Source of the DNA: Neobacillus cucumis
GTDB lineage: Bacteria > Bacillota > Bacilli > Bacillales > Cytobacillaceae
Direction: 5' to 3'
Assembly (NCBI RefSeq): GCF_002860255.1
Contig: NZ_PGVE01000017.1
Span: forward strand, 274,810-338,809
Length of the DNA stretch: 64,000 nucleotides
Part shown: one piece after another, positions 26,414 to 34,751 of the stretch
Layout: each line of letters opens with the position of its first letter
Position numbering within the stretch: position 1 is the first letter of the stretch
The notes under the pieces: model-generated
Told to the model about the DNA's origin: nothing
Database searches by the model: none
The model's input: the letters and a program-made list of their open reading frames with translations, nothing else
Made by a program: the position numbers and the translations under genes

Positions 26414-27283
26414 TTAATTTGGTTCTACATGTACATGGACATCATAAACGTTATGTTCATTCATTAATTTATGTTCCACTTCCGTGGCAATATTATGGGC
26501 GGCTCGAATATCTAAATTAGAATTAACTAAGATGACAATATCGACTACCACGTTGTTTCCATAATTTCTTGCTTTTATATCTTTTACGCCTTTCACACCA
26601 TAGCAATGATTAATCGTTTCTTTATATAATTCTATTAATTTCTCATCAAATCCATCCGTTAAATGATGAGAAGCTTCTCTAAAGATCTCCCAGCCTGTTT
26701 TACAGATAAGTAATCCGACGATTATGGCAGTTAAGGGGTCAAGCCAAGGGAGTCCGAACTGTGTTCCCATGATTCCAATAAAAGTTCCCACGCTAACCCA
26801 TGCATCTGATAGATTATCCTTTGCAGCTGCCATTACAGATTGACTATTAATATTGTCCGCCAACTTTTTGTTATAACGATAAACAAAATACATAACGATT
26901 GCACAACCAAGACCCGTCCAAGCAGAAAGTAAATCTGGAGATACAATTCTTCCAGCAAAAATACTAGTAATCGCTTCATAAGTCACCTGTAGTCCGACAA
27001 CTAACATAATAAATGAAGCCACCAATGAAGCAATCGTTTCGGCTTTCCAGTGTCCATAAGGATGATCATCATCAGCTGGCCGCTGCGATAATTTTAAACC
27101 TATCAGTACTGCGATAGAGGCAATTATATCAGTGGCATTATTTAATCCATCTGCTTTAAGGGCTTCAGAATTGGCCATATAGCCAACAATTAATTTTAAT
27201 GAGGATAAACAAATATAAGCAATGATACTAACTATTGCTCCACGTTCACCACGTTTAAGATCTAAATATGCTTGTTCTTCCAT
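26414..27283 (-). CDS. Cation diffusion facilitator family metal efflux transporter
   Basis: A 289-residue CDF protein with six predicted membrane helices in the first 200 residues and the cytosolic metal-binding ferredoxin-like domain after that. Active-site pattern HPYGHWKAE near residues 75-83 (His-Asp type metal site) and SDAWVSVGTF near 158-167 are typical, and the end has EVEHKLMNEHNVYDVHVHVE. CDF proteins export Zn, Mn, Fe or Cd by proton antiport; the metal is not clear. The next 287 bp to 27570 hold no gene and no recognised metal riboswitch. Confidence 0.92.
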   Translation of the reverse strand: MEEQAYLDLKRGERGAIVSIIAYICLSSLKLIVGYMANSEALKADGLNNATDIIASIAVLIGLKLSQRPADDDHPYGHWKAETIASLVASFIMLVVGLQVTYEAITSIFAGRIVSPDLLSAWTGLGCAIVMYFVYRYNKKLADNINSQSVMAAAKDNLSDAWVSVGTFIGIMGTQFGLPWLDPLTAIIVGLLICKTGWEIFREASHHLTDGFDEKLIELYKETINHCYGVKGVKDIKARNYGNNVVVDIVILVNSNLDIRAAHNIATEVEHKLMNEHNVYDVHVHVEPN

Positions 27284-27570
27284 TTTTTCTTCCCCCGACT
27301 TTTCAATCCTTTTCCATTATGAAACACAAATATCAAGTGGGTCTAGAGAAACCTTTTGTCTCTCTTCTAACTAATTGACAGGGGTGAAAAAAAGTTTCGT
27401 TTGGGAAACATTTAATAAAATAAAATACTTTATTTTAATAGTAGTATTTCTCTCAATTGTTTTTTTCCCAATCAATTAATATAAACAAAAAATTAATTTT
27501 GCTTGTCCACAAATGTACAATCCCTCCTTAAATGATATTCATATATAAATTATGATAGGGGGTGAAAACT

Positions 27571-27792
27571 ATGAGTAATCAAAGCTTTATGCGTTTTGCA
27601 TCTGAGCTTGTAGGTGAGGAAGTAGAAGTTATTACAGATAATGGAACTTTTACAGGGACTTTGGAATATGTAGGCTCTGATCATCTAGTATTAGTAACTA
27701 GAATCAGAGGTCGTCGAGTTAGATTAGCTATTCGAATTGCTTTAATTATTGCTCTATTCAGTTTACTAACTGGACGTGGCTTTACTTTATAA
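27571..27792 (+). CDS. Small LSm-like protein with hydrophobic tail
   Basis: A 73-residue protein. Residues 8-42 (ELVGEEVEVITDNGTFTGTL, then DHLVLVT) fold like the small Sm-type beta barrel seen in DUF2642-type spore proteins; the rest is a basic linker and a hydrophobic segment (LAIRIALIIALFSLLTG). Start ATG 27571 has GGGGG at 27557-27561; a GTG at 27562 is too close. It could be a spore-associated or membrane-attached protein; this is inferred from related Bacillaceae proteins and the neighbourhood. Confidence 0.65.
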   Translation: MSNQSFMRFASELVGEEVEVITDNGTFTGTLEYVGSDHLVLVTRIRGRRVRLAIRIALIIALFSLLTGRGFTL

Positions 27793-27820
27793 TGAATACT
27801 AGAATAATCTAAAAATAAAA

Positions 27821-27868
27821 GGCGTTTTATAGTTAGGCTAAGGAATACCTAGTATAAAACGTCTATTT
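27821..27868 (+). terminator. Terminator-like hairpin after LSm-like gene
   Basis: CGTTTTATA (27823-27831) pairs with TATAAAACG (27853-27861), with an inner TAGG/CCTA stem, followed by TCTATTTTC; the T run is imperfect. Confidence 0.6.
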
Positions 27869-27997
27869 TCTTGGAAATACAATACCACAAACATAGCAAT
27901 TATAAAAATTTCATAAGAATTTTTACCCTTGTCCCTGACATAATCCTCAAAAGGTGCAAATAACATAGTTGGGAGTGGAGTTTAGGGAGGGGATGGT

Positions 27998-28900
27998 ATG
28001 CAATTCCAGAGGCAACTTCCTGGGCATGTTAGCGTGGATCAATTTAATCAGATGTTAGTTGCGCCCGAATCATTTGCTGCAAAACCCGAATCATTAACTG
28101 AACAACTATTTGTTGAACGATCCCTTACTGAAAATAGATTTTGGCTTAGAATTATGAAAGAGCATGCCTTATTTTTAGGTGAGGGGTTTAATCGGAAAGA
28201 TACTCACCTCATTCAGCAGACAGACAGGTTTCATACTTATTTTGAACAACAGGAAAAAAAGGCTTACCAAGTACCAAATAATGTTGGTCTTGTAAGAAAA
28301 TTAAACGAAGAAAGTATTGAATTAGTTCATGGATTTCGCAATTTTAAAAGAAATCTTCTGATACTGATTATAAATTGTAAAATTAGCGGATTTAATTTTC
28401 CTTTGCTTGTCGACCATATTGCACGGGAAGCAGAATATTTTATGAGAACTTTAATGAAGTTTAATCAGGGGATTTTAGACCCCATTCAGGATGCTATCAT
28501 TAGTGAGAATGTGTTTTGGCTGAGAATCATGATGGAACATTCTCGTTTTATAGCATCACTGCTCGACCAATCCGAAAGGAATTTAGTTAATGCCGCACGG
28601 AAATTTGGAGACGATTTTGAAGTACTTTTAAATCAAGCAAGAGATGTAGAGTCAATGCTATATCAGAAACAGCCTACGTACCCAATCATTGGAAAAATGA
28701 ATAAGGACAGTGAAAATGCGGCTCAAGAAATTCGTGCGTTCAAGCAAACAGGACTTGATTTAATAAAATCATGCCAAATTAGGAATGTAATAAATCCATT
28801 ATTGGCAGACCATGTAGTAAGGGAAGCTGATCATTTCTTATATATGATTCATGTCCTTGAAGAGAGGTTAAATGCAAAAAAGATGAGTGAACAGCATTAA
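27998..28900 (+). CDS. DUF2935 protein, two tandem helical-bundle repeats
   Basis: A 300-residue protein built from two similar halves, each with FWLRIMxEHxxF (residues 47-58 and about 168-179) and a later LxDHxxREAxxF motif (about 141-152 and 268-279). These His, Glu and Asp positions fit the DUF2935 family of two four-helix, ferritin-like bundles found in spore-forming Firmicutes. Metal binding is inferred from the conserved residues; the function is not known. Monocistronic with GGGAGGGG upstream and a terminator at 28916-28943. Confidence 0.85.
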   Translation: MQFQRQLPGHVSVDQFNQMLVAPESFAAKPESLTEQLFVERSLTENRFWLRIMKEHALFLGEGFNRKDTHLIQQTDRFHTYFEQQEKKAYQVPNNVGLVRKLNEESIELVHGFRNFKRNLLILIINCKISGFNFPLLVDHIAREAEYFMRTLMKFNQGILDPIQDAIISENVFWLRIMMEHSRFIASLLDQSERNLVNAARKFGDDFEVLLNQARDVESMLYQKQPTYPIIGKMNKDSENAAQEIRAFKQTGLDLIKSCQIRNVINPLLADHVVREADHFLYMIHVLEERLNAKKMSEQH

Positions 28901-28915
28901 AGAAGGAAGATGGAA

Positions 28916-28943
28916 ACGCACAGTACTCTTCTGTGTGTTTTTT
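28916..28943 (+). terminator. Intrinsic terminator after DUF2935 gene
   Basis: ACGCACAG/CTGTGTGT stem followed by TTTTTTAATT. Confidence 0.85.
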
Positions 28944-29069
28944 AATTCTTCAAATAAATCTGTTGGATAGGTATTTGCTTGTATTTTTACAAAAAACTAA
29001 TGAAAACGCCCTTCCGCTTCTTTATTTTTTACATAAATTGTATTGAATAAATAATAAGGAGGCCTATAT

Positions 29070-29213
29070 ATGTTTGGTTATGGTGGTTTTGGAGGATATG
29101 GCGGTTGCTGTGGTGGTTATGGTTATGGAGGTTTCGGTGGTTACGGCTGCTTTGCTTTAATCGTTGTATTGTTTATCTTGTTAATTATCGTTGGAGCAGT
29201 AATCTGCTTCTAA
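29070..29213 (+). CDS. YjcZ family small Gly/Tyr-rich sporulation protein
   Basis: A 47-residue protein: a Gly/Tyr/Phe-rich head ([16 protein letters not shown], then [11 protein letters not shown]) and a single hydrophobic helix [20 protein letters not shown]. This is the exact layout of YjcZ-type sporulation proteins, often in several copies in Bacillaceae. Perfect AAGGAGG ribosome site seven bases upstream and its own terminator. It is probably expressed during sporulation and inserted in a spore membrane or coat; that is inferred. Confidence 0.92.
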   Translation: MFGYGGFGGYGGCCGGYGYGGFGGYGCFALIVVLFILLIIVGAVICF

Positions 29214-29233
29214 GAAAATTTAATAATGTATAT

Positions 29234-29262
29234 CCCAAAAGCCCTTTATGGGCTTTTTTGGG
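29234..29262 (+). terminator. Intrinsic terminator after YjcZ-type gene
   Basis: CCCAAAAGCCC/GGGCTTTTTTGGG stem with a TTTAT loop and internal T run. Confidence 0.85.
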
Positions 29263-29374
29263 TTATAAAAATTTTTTTTTATTTGGCTCAGCACTTGTCT
29301 AATCAGTTTGATACTCCTGTACATATTTTATATTACACCGTAGCCATAAGAACATAAAAAAATTACCTCCCAGG

Positions 29375-29402
29375 AACACCTGTTTATCAAGCAGGTGTTT
29401 TC
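29375..29402 (+). terminator. Orphan terminator-like hairpin
   Basis: AACACCTG/CAGGTGTT stem followed by TTTCATATTC, in the intergenic stretch 29263-29461. No gene is visible directly upstream on the + strand, so it could end an unseen small transcript. Confidence 0.45.
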
Positions 29403-29461
29403 ATATTCTTTCATTATTTTAATAAAAACATAATGTCATAAGTTCTCAAATCTATATATAA

Positions 29462-29602
29462 TTATTTTAATACTAATTTTTCTATTTGGTCTTCGCTGAC
29501 TAAAATGACTTCATCACCGACTAATATTTCTAAGTTTCCGTTTTTATAATCAAAAATAACTTTACACTCAAAACCTCTGTAAATGACTGCTTCTAAGCTC
29601 AA
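29462..29602 (-). CDS. Small hypothetical protein, about 46 residues
   Basis: An intergenic minus-strand frame giving LSLEAVIYRGFECKVIFDYK and then GNLEILVGDEVILVSEDQIE, with a charged end, a plausible small beta-rich protein. TTG 29602 has AGAGGTG eight bases upstream; an ATG at 29623 in frame would add seven residues but lacks a ribosome site. It fills an otherwise empty 600-bp gap and has protein-like composition, but no family is recognised and no clear terminator lies downstream on its strand. Confidence 0.5.
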   Translation of the reverse strand: MSLEAVIYRGFECKVIFDYKNGNLEILVGDEVILVSEDQIEKLVLK

Positions 29603-29777
29603 CTCTTTAACACCTCTTCTCATTTTTAAAAATGGGACAAATAAAATTGTAACAACATATCTCTATTATTAAAACATTTTCTTATCGACATCTTCGGTCA
29701 AATTTCTTATTTCCCATCGAAATTTTAAATAACAAATGCTTTTCATGATGAAATTATTTGAAAAATGAAATGAGATA

Positions 29778-29809
29778 ACCCGTAAATCAAATAGATTTGC
29801 GGGTTTTTT
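29778..29809. terminator. Terminator hairpin after DUF3231 gene
   Basis: ACCCGTAAATC/GATTTGCGGGT stem, T run on the + side and AAAAAA before it, just past the stop of the minus-strand DUF3231 gene. Confidence 0.7.
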
Positions 29810-29834
29810 AAAATACTCCAAATAGGAATTTGGT

Positions 29835-30839
29835 TTATTTTTTTATAATTTTCGGTCTGTCCTCCATTTGAGGCGGTTCCTCAAACCAGCCGTTTTTGAT
29901 CAATAATTCTATCCCTTCATGTCCGTATAATAAGATATCTTTTGATAATAATGACAATTTCATAGTAATGTCAGTTCGAAGACTAAACATTGCCCCAAAG
30001 CTGCTTCCTACAAGTCCAAACCCATTTAATAAGCAAATGCAATACATCATCAGTTTCTCAGAAAAAGGAGGGAAGGTTGAAGTGGTTACGATACTGCCAG
30101 AAGTAGCAGAGAAATGAACATTTGCCTCTAATAAAATTTCTTCATATGTTTGAATATGTTTTTTTGCCAGTTCTAATCCTTTAATAAAATATTTTCTAAC
30201 CTTTTTATTCTCCGCACATTGCGCAAAACCAGTAATCAGCTGCAAGCCAATATTATTTGTCTCAATACCATGATGAAGAATTCCTAATTCAATCGTATTT
30301 AGAGACCTCTTATCTCCTAAAGGCTTGAAACCTTTCATATAATTCGTGTTTTTTACAAATTCCACTGTTTTTGGCAGTGTTACATTAGGCGGGAGGGTTA
30401 GGATACCTTTATTCAATAAATAAACAGTGGATAATTTATAAATCCTCTGCGTGACATTTGTGAGACCCTGGTAAATCGCCATTACATCTTTTCGATACGC
30501 CATATTCATATTAATGGTATATAGCCCCATACTTAACTCTTTTAAAATCCGAAGAAACATAATGTCGAATCCATTATCGTATAGTTTTGGTGCTTCCAAA
30601 TTAACATCTTCTTTTCTAAATCCCATTGGAATCACGATGCCATCATTCTCAAACAGAGTTTTAATCTCATTTACGTAGAAATGTAATTCCTGCCAAAGTC
30701 CACCCATTAAATTTTTTGCTTCCTGGTCATCGCTCTTCTCGATGAAATATTCTAAAATCCTAAGAATCATTGTTTTTTCTTGGTATGTAAGCCAAAGTGT
30801 CCCTAATTCAGAGGCACTAATAGGGTTTTTCTTTTCCAA
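29835..30839 (-). CDS. DUF3231 family protein (copy 1)
   Basis: A 334-residue protein of two similar helical halves, as in the DUF3231 family, thought to be ferritin-like bundles, found in spore-forming Bacillales. Marks are SASELGTLWLTYQEKTMILR at the N-terminus, IVIPMGFRKEDVNLEAP near 70-86, LNTIELGILHHGIETNNIGL near 182-201, and PPFSEKLMMYCICLL near 257-271. Three copies lie in this window (also 35088-36062 and 51163-52179). Function unknown. Divergent from the CBO0543 gene, promoter region 30840-31039. Confidence 0.88.
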   Translation of the reverse strand: MEKKNPISASELGTLWLTYQEKTMILRILEYFIEKSDDQEAKNLMGGLWQELHFYVNEIKTLFENDGIVIPMGFRKEDVNLEAPKLYDNGFDIMFLRILKELSMGLYTINMNMAYRKDVMAIYQGLTNVTQRIYKLSTVYLLNKGILTLPPNVTLPKTVEFVKNTNYMKGFKPLGDKRSLNTIELGILHHGIETNNIGLQLITGFAQCAENKKVRKYFIKGLELAKKHIQTYEEILLEANVHFSATSGSIVTTSTFPPFSEKLMMYCICLLNGFGLVGSSFGAMFSLRTDITMKLSLLSKDILLYGHEGIELLIKNGWFEEPPQMEDRPKIIKK

Positions 30840-31039
30840 AGCAGATTATCCTCCGATTTTTTTATTTAAAATTTGCCCATATAAAAATAAATTATACTGA
30901 GGTAGTTTTTTTATATGAACCAACTCCAGTTTCTTAAATTGGCTTTTAGGCTACGAAGATATATTTATTGGAGGTAGATGAATGGGATCGTGATATATTG
31001 GGAAACTATGTTAAAAGCAGTGGAAAGGGTAGTAAGGGA

Positions 31040-31546
31040 ATGCACGTTACTATTGCGATTCTAACGATTTTGGCGTCTTTTAAATGGGCAAACTGGAAAA
31101 ACTGGAGAGCATACCATGCTAGTATGTTTTTTATTTCCACTGGTGGATTATTGTATGAATATATCGTACAAGAAAATACGTTATGGAAATTTCATCCTGA
31201 TATCTTATACGGACATCATATGGTGGTTATTGTCTATGCAGTATTAACGATGCCAGTCAGTGTCTTAATATTTCTTTCCCATTTTCCACCAAGCTGGGGC
31301 AGGCGATTTATTTACATATTGGTTTGGTCTGGAATGTATATTTTCGTTGAGTGGATTTTACTTGTTTTTGAAAGAATTTCCTATCAGAACGGTTGGAGAT
31401 TATGGTTTTCATTTTTATTTGATATAATGATGTTTTCAGTTATTGCAATTCATCAACATAAACCATTCCTTGCCTATCTCATCTCACTTCCTATTATCTT
31501 TTTCCTAATCATATACTTTGATATTCCTTTTAAGTTTGCTAAATAA
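31040..31546 (+). CDS. CBO0543 family membrane protein
   Basis: A 168-residue membrane protein with about five helices. MHVTIAILTILASFKWANWK and then NWRAYHASMFFISTGGLLYE is the typical N-terminus of CBO0543 proteins, which are common and uncharacterised in spore formers. The frame is open further upstream to a TTG at 30968, but those 24 residues look unlike the family and the GGAGGT at 30970-30975 does not space correctly; so MHVT at 31040 is preferred with an AAAGGG ten bases upstream. Terminator at 31550-31576. Confidence 0.8.
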   Translation: MHVTIAILTILASFKWANWKNWRAYHASMFFISTGGLLYEYIVQENTLWKFHPDILYGHHMVVIVYAVLTMPVSVLIFLSHFPPSWGRRFIYILVWSGMYIFVEWILLVFERISYQNGWRLWFSFLFDIMMFSVIAIHQHKPFLAYLISLPIIFFLIIYFDIPFKFAK

Positions 31547-31549
31547 AGA

Positions 31550-31576
31550 AAAAAACCTTCATTAAAAGGTTTTTTC
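31550..31576 (+). terminator. Intrinsic terminator after CBO0543 gene
   Basis: AAAAAACCTT/AAGGTTTTTT stem. Confidence 0.85.
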
Positions 31577-31626
31577 TTACGGTTTTTGCAGAAATTACAA
31601 AGCTTAAGTGATTACCATGTTCATAA

Positions 31627-31667
31627 TAAAAAAGGAAGGAAACCGAGTGCATGGCACTGAAGTTTCC
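31627..31667 (-). terminator. Minus-strand terminator after the 49-residue gene
   Basis: On the minus strand GGAAAC and AGTGC pair with GCACT and GTTTCC around a CAT loop, followed by a TTTTTTT run (31633-31627). It has no other gene to serve than the small ORF at 31762-31911. Confidence 0.75.
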
Positions 31668-31761
31668 CTCAAGAAAGGTATTAGGCAAATCTATTATATG
31701 ATTTGAGTTCCATTTATTCCAAGTGCTATGTTAGATTATCTGACATATTTTTTATTTGCAT

Positions 31762-31911
31762 TCATTTAAAGTCTGAGGAATCCGTATAATCGTAACGAAT
31801 CCCGTCTCTTTGAGCATCAGTTATTTCTTTAACCTGTTTTCTATTGGTTTGTTGAACCTCCTCGTTATTGTTCACATGGTTCATTTGTTCATTTTTTTTT
31901 GATTCCACCAA
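31762..31911 (-). CDS. Small hydrophilic protein, 49 residues
   Basis: A minus-strand frame with an excellent AAGGAGG six bases before TTG 31911 (or nine before GTG 31908). It encodes a polar, Asn/Gln/Lys-rich peptide: VESKKNEQMNHVNNNEEVQQ, then KEITDAQRDGIRYDYTDSSD. It has its own strong terminator at 31627-31667. The composition resembles small spore-associated peptides of Bacillaceae, but no family is recognised. It occupies the 527-bp gap between CBO0543 and the orphan gerB gene. Confidence 0.7.
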   Translation of the reverse strand: MVESKKNEQMNHVNNNEEVQQTNRKQVKEITDAQRDGIRYDYTDSSDFK

Positions 31912-32073
31912 AGCAGGCCTCCTTAATTGAATTTCTACCCCAATATTTTATCTGGAAAATAAATTATTATTCAGAGCTCTATGTAGAGTAATTTAAGTCA
32001 TCATACTGGAGATAATAAGGAAGTTGTTATGACTTAGGTTAGTCCGTCAGTTTTTTTAAAAAGGAAGTTTATA

Positions 32074-33171
32074 ATGGAAAATATAAAAATAAATTCATAT
32101 CAACTATTTGTCTTAATCGTATTATTCGAGATGGGTAGTGCCATACTTTTTGCTCCAGGTTCACAAGCGAAACAGGACGCTTGGATTAGTATTTTACTTG
32201 GGTTAGCAGGCGGACTAATCCTTTTTTTGGTATACTATCGACTCCATAAATTCTTTCCAACGATGCCACTGACAAGTTATGTTCAAAAACTAGCAGGAAA
32301 ATGGGTTGGAACATTTATTGGATTTTTATATGTTGTTTATTTTATTTATCAGGCCACAAGGATTTTGCGTGATTTTGGAGAGTTATTAGTAACATCTATT
32401 TATATGAATACTCCATTATTTATTATCAACGCATTAATGTTACTAACAATCATTTATGGCATTCAAAAGGGCCTGGAAGTCATTGCAAGAGTTTCTGAGT
32501 TGTTTTTTCTTTTTATCTATTTGTTTGCATCAATGGGTTTTTTAGTGATTATGTTTTCTGGTTTAATCCATTTAGAGAATCTTCAACCCATCCTTGAAAA
32601 TGGGATTACTCCTGCAATAAAAGCATTTATGCAAACCACTCTTTATTTCCCATTTGGAGAAATGATAGTTTTCACGATGATTTTACCGTCTTCCAATAAT
32701 CAAGAAAAAGTAAAATTCGTCTGTCTTGGCGGGATGCTATTAGCAGGAATAAATATAGCGATTACCTCTTTGATTAATCTTTCTGTTCTTGGAGTAGATT
32801 TATTCACACGCTCTAATTTCCCGCTTTTAACAACCATTAGTAAAATCCATTTTACAAATTTTTTAGAAAGATTGGATGTAATATACATTCTTTATGTCAT
32901 CATAGGGGGATATTTTAAAATTACAATCTTTTTTTATTCTGCAGTATTAGGGGCTGCTGATATTTTTAAAGTTGAAGATCACCGTAAACTGGTGTTTCCG
33001 GTAGGAGTGATCATATTATTTGGTTCTATTACCATTGCAGCTAATTATTCCGAACATATAAGTGAAGGAATAAAGTATATCCCGTTAATTTTACATTTAC
33101 CATTTCAAGTTATTATTCCGATTGCTCTCCTAATTTTAGGTTTTTTTCGATATAGAAACAAAAATCATTAA
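32074..33171 (+). CDS. Orphan GerAB/ArcD/ProY-type germination permease
   Basis: A 365-residue membrane protein with about ten helices, clearly GerB-type: ININSYQLF-like N-terminus, FAPGSQAKQDAWISILLG near 27-44, RVSELFFLFIYLF near 141-153 and LENLQPILENGITPA near 169-183. GerB proteins bind germinants in the spore inner membrane. There is no GerA or GerC gene beside it, unlike the operon at 1-2198, so it may work with subunits encoded elsewhere; orphan gerB genes are known in Bacilli. The terminator 33170-33202 is shared with the DUF421 gene. Confidence 0.9.
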   Translation: MENIKINSYQLFVLIVLFEMGSAILFAPGSQAKQDAWISILLGLAGGLILFLVYYRLHKFFPTMPLTSYVQKLAGKWVGTFIGFLYVVYFIYQATRILRDFGELLVTSIYMNTPLFIINALMLLTIIYGIQKGLEVIARVSELFFLFIYLFASMGFLVIMFSGLIHLENLQPILENGITPAIKAFMQTTLYFPFGEMIVFTMILPSSNNQEKVKFVCLGGMLLAGINIAITSLINLSVLGVDLFTRSNFPLLTTISKIHFTNFLERLDVIYILYVIIGGYFKITIFFYSAVLGAADIFKVEDHRKLVFPVGVIILFGSITIAANYSEHISEGIKYIPLILHLPFQVIIPIALLILGFFRYRNKNH

Positions 33172-33202
33172 AAATGGAGGAATATTTATCCTCCATTTTT
33201 TT
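33170..33202. terminator. Bidirectional terminator between orphan gerB and DUF421 gene
   Basis: AAAATGGAGGA/TCCTCCATTTT stem with an ATATTTA loop and a T run, between converging genes. Confidence 0.9.
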
Positions 33203-33764
33203 AAATACCTGGAACTTTATTAAATAAATTATCTGATTCATTTTTATTTTTGGTAAGTGTATTTCCATTCTTATTTTCATTTAAAATTTCTAGTATCTTC
33301 TCCTGAGTAAGAGGTTGAGCATGTTCCATCAGCTCAAAACCTAATCCGCCATCCGATTCAATGGTAGCGGTTTTTAGATTAGATATATAAGAGATGCCTT
33401 TTTGCCGGAGTTTCATTTCTAGCTGTTCGGTTGTCAAACGTAATTTTTTTAAATTACCTTCGACAATGCTGCCATTTCGGACTACAACGGTTGCATTCCC
33501 TATTAAATATCGTTGGATTTTTTTAAATTTCAGTTGAAGAAATTGAATGGAAATTAAATAAATGATGAAGCAGGTCAATATAATAATGATTTGCCAAAAT
33601 TTATGTTCTTTTATAGTAGCGTGTCCCATCGTGGTTCCGATGGCTAAAACAATAATAACCTCAGAATAAGTTGTTTTAGCCATTGATTTTTTTCCAGCAA
33701 TCCTAAGTAATAGGGTACTTATAAAAAGTAAACCTAATGCTTCTCCTAGAAATGTAATATTCAT
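33201..33764 (-). CDS. DUF421 (YetF-like) membrane protein
   Basis: A 187-residue protein: three N-terminal membrane helices (about 5-25, 35-52, 58-77) and a cytosolic DUF421 domain with RYLIGNATVVVRNGSIVEGN near 84-103 and MKLRQKGISYISNLKTATIE near 117-136. YetF/YrbG/YkjA-type proteins are common in Bacillus; some are spore membrane proteins. It ends in a short polar tail (NENKNGNTLTKNKNESDNLF). ATG 33764 has GGGGTG upstream. Function unknown. Confidence 0.88.
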   Translation of the reverse strand: MNITFLGEALGLLFISTLLLRIAGKKSMAKTTYSEVIIVLAIGTTMGHATIKEHKFWQIIIILTCFIIYLISIQFLQLKFKKIQRYLIGNATVVVRNGSIVEGNLKKLRLTTEQLEMKLRQKGISYISNLKTATIESDGGLGFELMEHAQPLTQEKILEILNENKNGNTLTKNKNESDNLFNKVPGI

Positions 33765-34071
33765 CTATTCACCCCATTTGGTGTTATTATTTCCAGTTTT
33801 AATTGACGTTATTTCGAAAATAAACCAGTAATGTTTTTTCATAATAAACAGTCAGATAACGTTTGTTAAAAGAAGATAACAATTCGTTTAAAAGTCAGTA
33901 AAGAACCGTTAAATCGACAAATTCTTAAAAATGTTCCTTTATAATGGCATTTATGGGAAGGGAGTTGAGGAATTTTCATGATAATTAAATACTGATGATG
34001 ATGTAAATAAGCCAAGGATTCCAAAGACCTCTTACTTCTAAAACAAGTCGTCCACAGGAGGTTTCTTTCAA
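33765..34071. other. Intergenic region, divergent promoters
   Basis: AT-rich stretch between the DUF421 gene (minus) and the FbpA-like gene (plus). A TATAAT at 33940-33945 is a possible + strand -10. Near 33980 a loose TGATAATTAAATA stretch slightly resembles half a Fur site. No further gene is seen. Confidence 0.4.
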
Positions 34072-34242
34072 TTGGAAAATTTACTTCGTAAAGCAGTCCA
34101 GACTAAAAGACAATTCCTCATTAATAAGCTCATTCAATCAGGGATATATAAGAAAAATAATAAGCAGGTTTTGAGTTTAAATCACCCTAGGTACTCCAAA
34201 AAGTATTTATACAACAATAGCTTAAAACTAATAAATTTGTAA
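34072..34242 (+). CDS. FbpA-like Fur-regulated basic protein, 56 residues
   Basis: A small basic protein starting with TTG after CAGGAGGT (spacing ten). The N-terminal half, LLRKAVQTKRQFLINKLIQS then GIYKKNNKQ, closely matches FbpA-type proteins of Bacillus, made under iron limitation with the FsrA sRNA regulon. The C-terminal half (LSLNHPRYSKKYLYNNS) differs from the usual acidic end of FbpA, so the family call rests on the first 30 residues. No perfect Fur box was found upstream. Confidence 0.65.
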   Translation: MENLLRKAVQTKRQFLINKLIQSGIYKKNNKQVLSLNHPRYSKKYLYNNSLKLINL

Positions 34243-34283
34243 ACAGAATGTAATAGTAAAATATTTTTTCCAGTAAAAACCAC

Positions 34284-34312
34284 AAGACATTTGTAAACGC
34301 TTCCATTATAAT
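34284..34312 (+). promoter_or_regulatory. Sigma-A promoter overlapped by a cre-like box
   Basis: AAGACA (34284-34289), 17-bp spacer, TATAAT (34307-34312). Inside the spacer TGTAAACGCTTCCA (34292-34305) fits the cre pattern TGNNANCGNTNNCA at every fixed position. A CcpA site between -35 and -10 would repress the 43-residue gene in the presence of preferred sugars. Confidence 0.65.
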
Positions 34313-34344
34313 AAAAGTAACCAATAGGAGAGGGGATACAAACG

Positions 34345-34476
34345 ATGGAACTTTTAATTAAACAATGTGAACATAACCAGTCCGAAGAACCATGTGAAAA
34401 ATGTACTCCGAAAACTGAAAAGGAAGAAACCATTAATATCTCAGATTATGATTATCATAAAAGACTATGGTTTTAA
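34345..34476 (+). CDS. Small Cys/His protein, 43 residues
   Basis: A 43-residue, acidic peptide with AGGAGAGGGG upstream and ATG 34345. It contains Cys8, His10, Cys17 and Cys20 (QCEHNQSEEPCEKC), a spacing that could bind one zinc or iron, followed by an acidic stretch and a YDYHKRLWF end. It has its own promoter with a cre-like box and its own terminator at 34561-34590, which supports it as a real transcription unit. No family is recognised; function unknown. Confidence 0.7.
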   Translation: MELLIKQCEHNQSEEPCEKCTPKTEKEETINISDYDYHKRLWF

Positions 34477-34560
34477 TTTAATGAAAAAGTTTGTTTGTAT
34501 CTAAATAATAGATTCATTTGTTATATTAATACTTTTGTGCTTTCAGCTTAAATTTTTTAC

Positions 34561-34590
34561 GGAATGGTCTGCTGGCCGTTCCTTTTTTTT
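34561..34590 (+). terminator. Intrinsic terminator of the small Cys/His gene
   Basis: GGAATGG/CCGTTCC imperfect stem followed by nine Ts. Confidence 0.8.
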
Positions 34591-34751
34591 TAACACTAGA
34601 ATTATGTCATTTTGAAAAATCAGCATGTATTAACAACAATATAAAATTGAGAGTTTTAATTTTTTTGAAAGTAGTACAGGCTCTCACCCTTTACACTATT
34701 AGGACTTGCTACATAATCTATTGTAAGCTCTCATGAAGGGGGGAAGTTTAA

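Noticed and set aside
29105..29302. 65-codon frame over the YjcZ-type gene
   Set aside because: Shadow of the real 47-codon gene in another frame; it also crosses its terminator.
33965..34000. Fur box before the FbpA-like gene
   Set aside because: Only one half resembles the 7-1-7 consensus; too weak to call.
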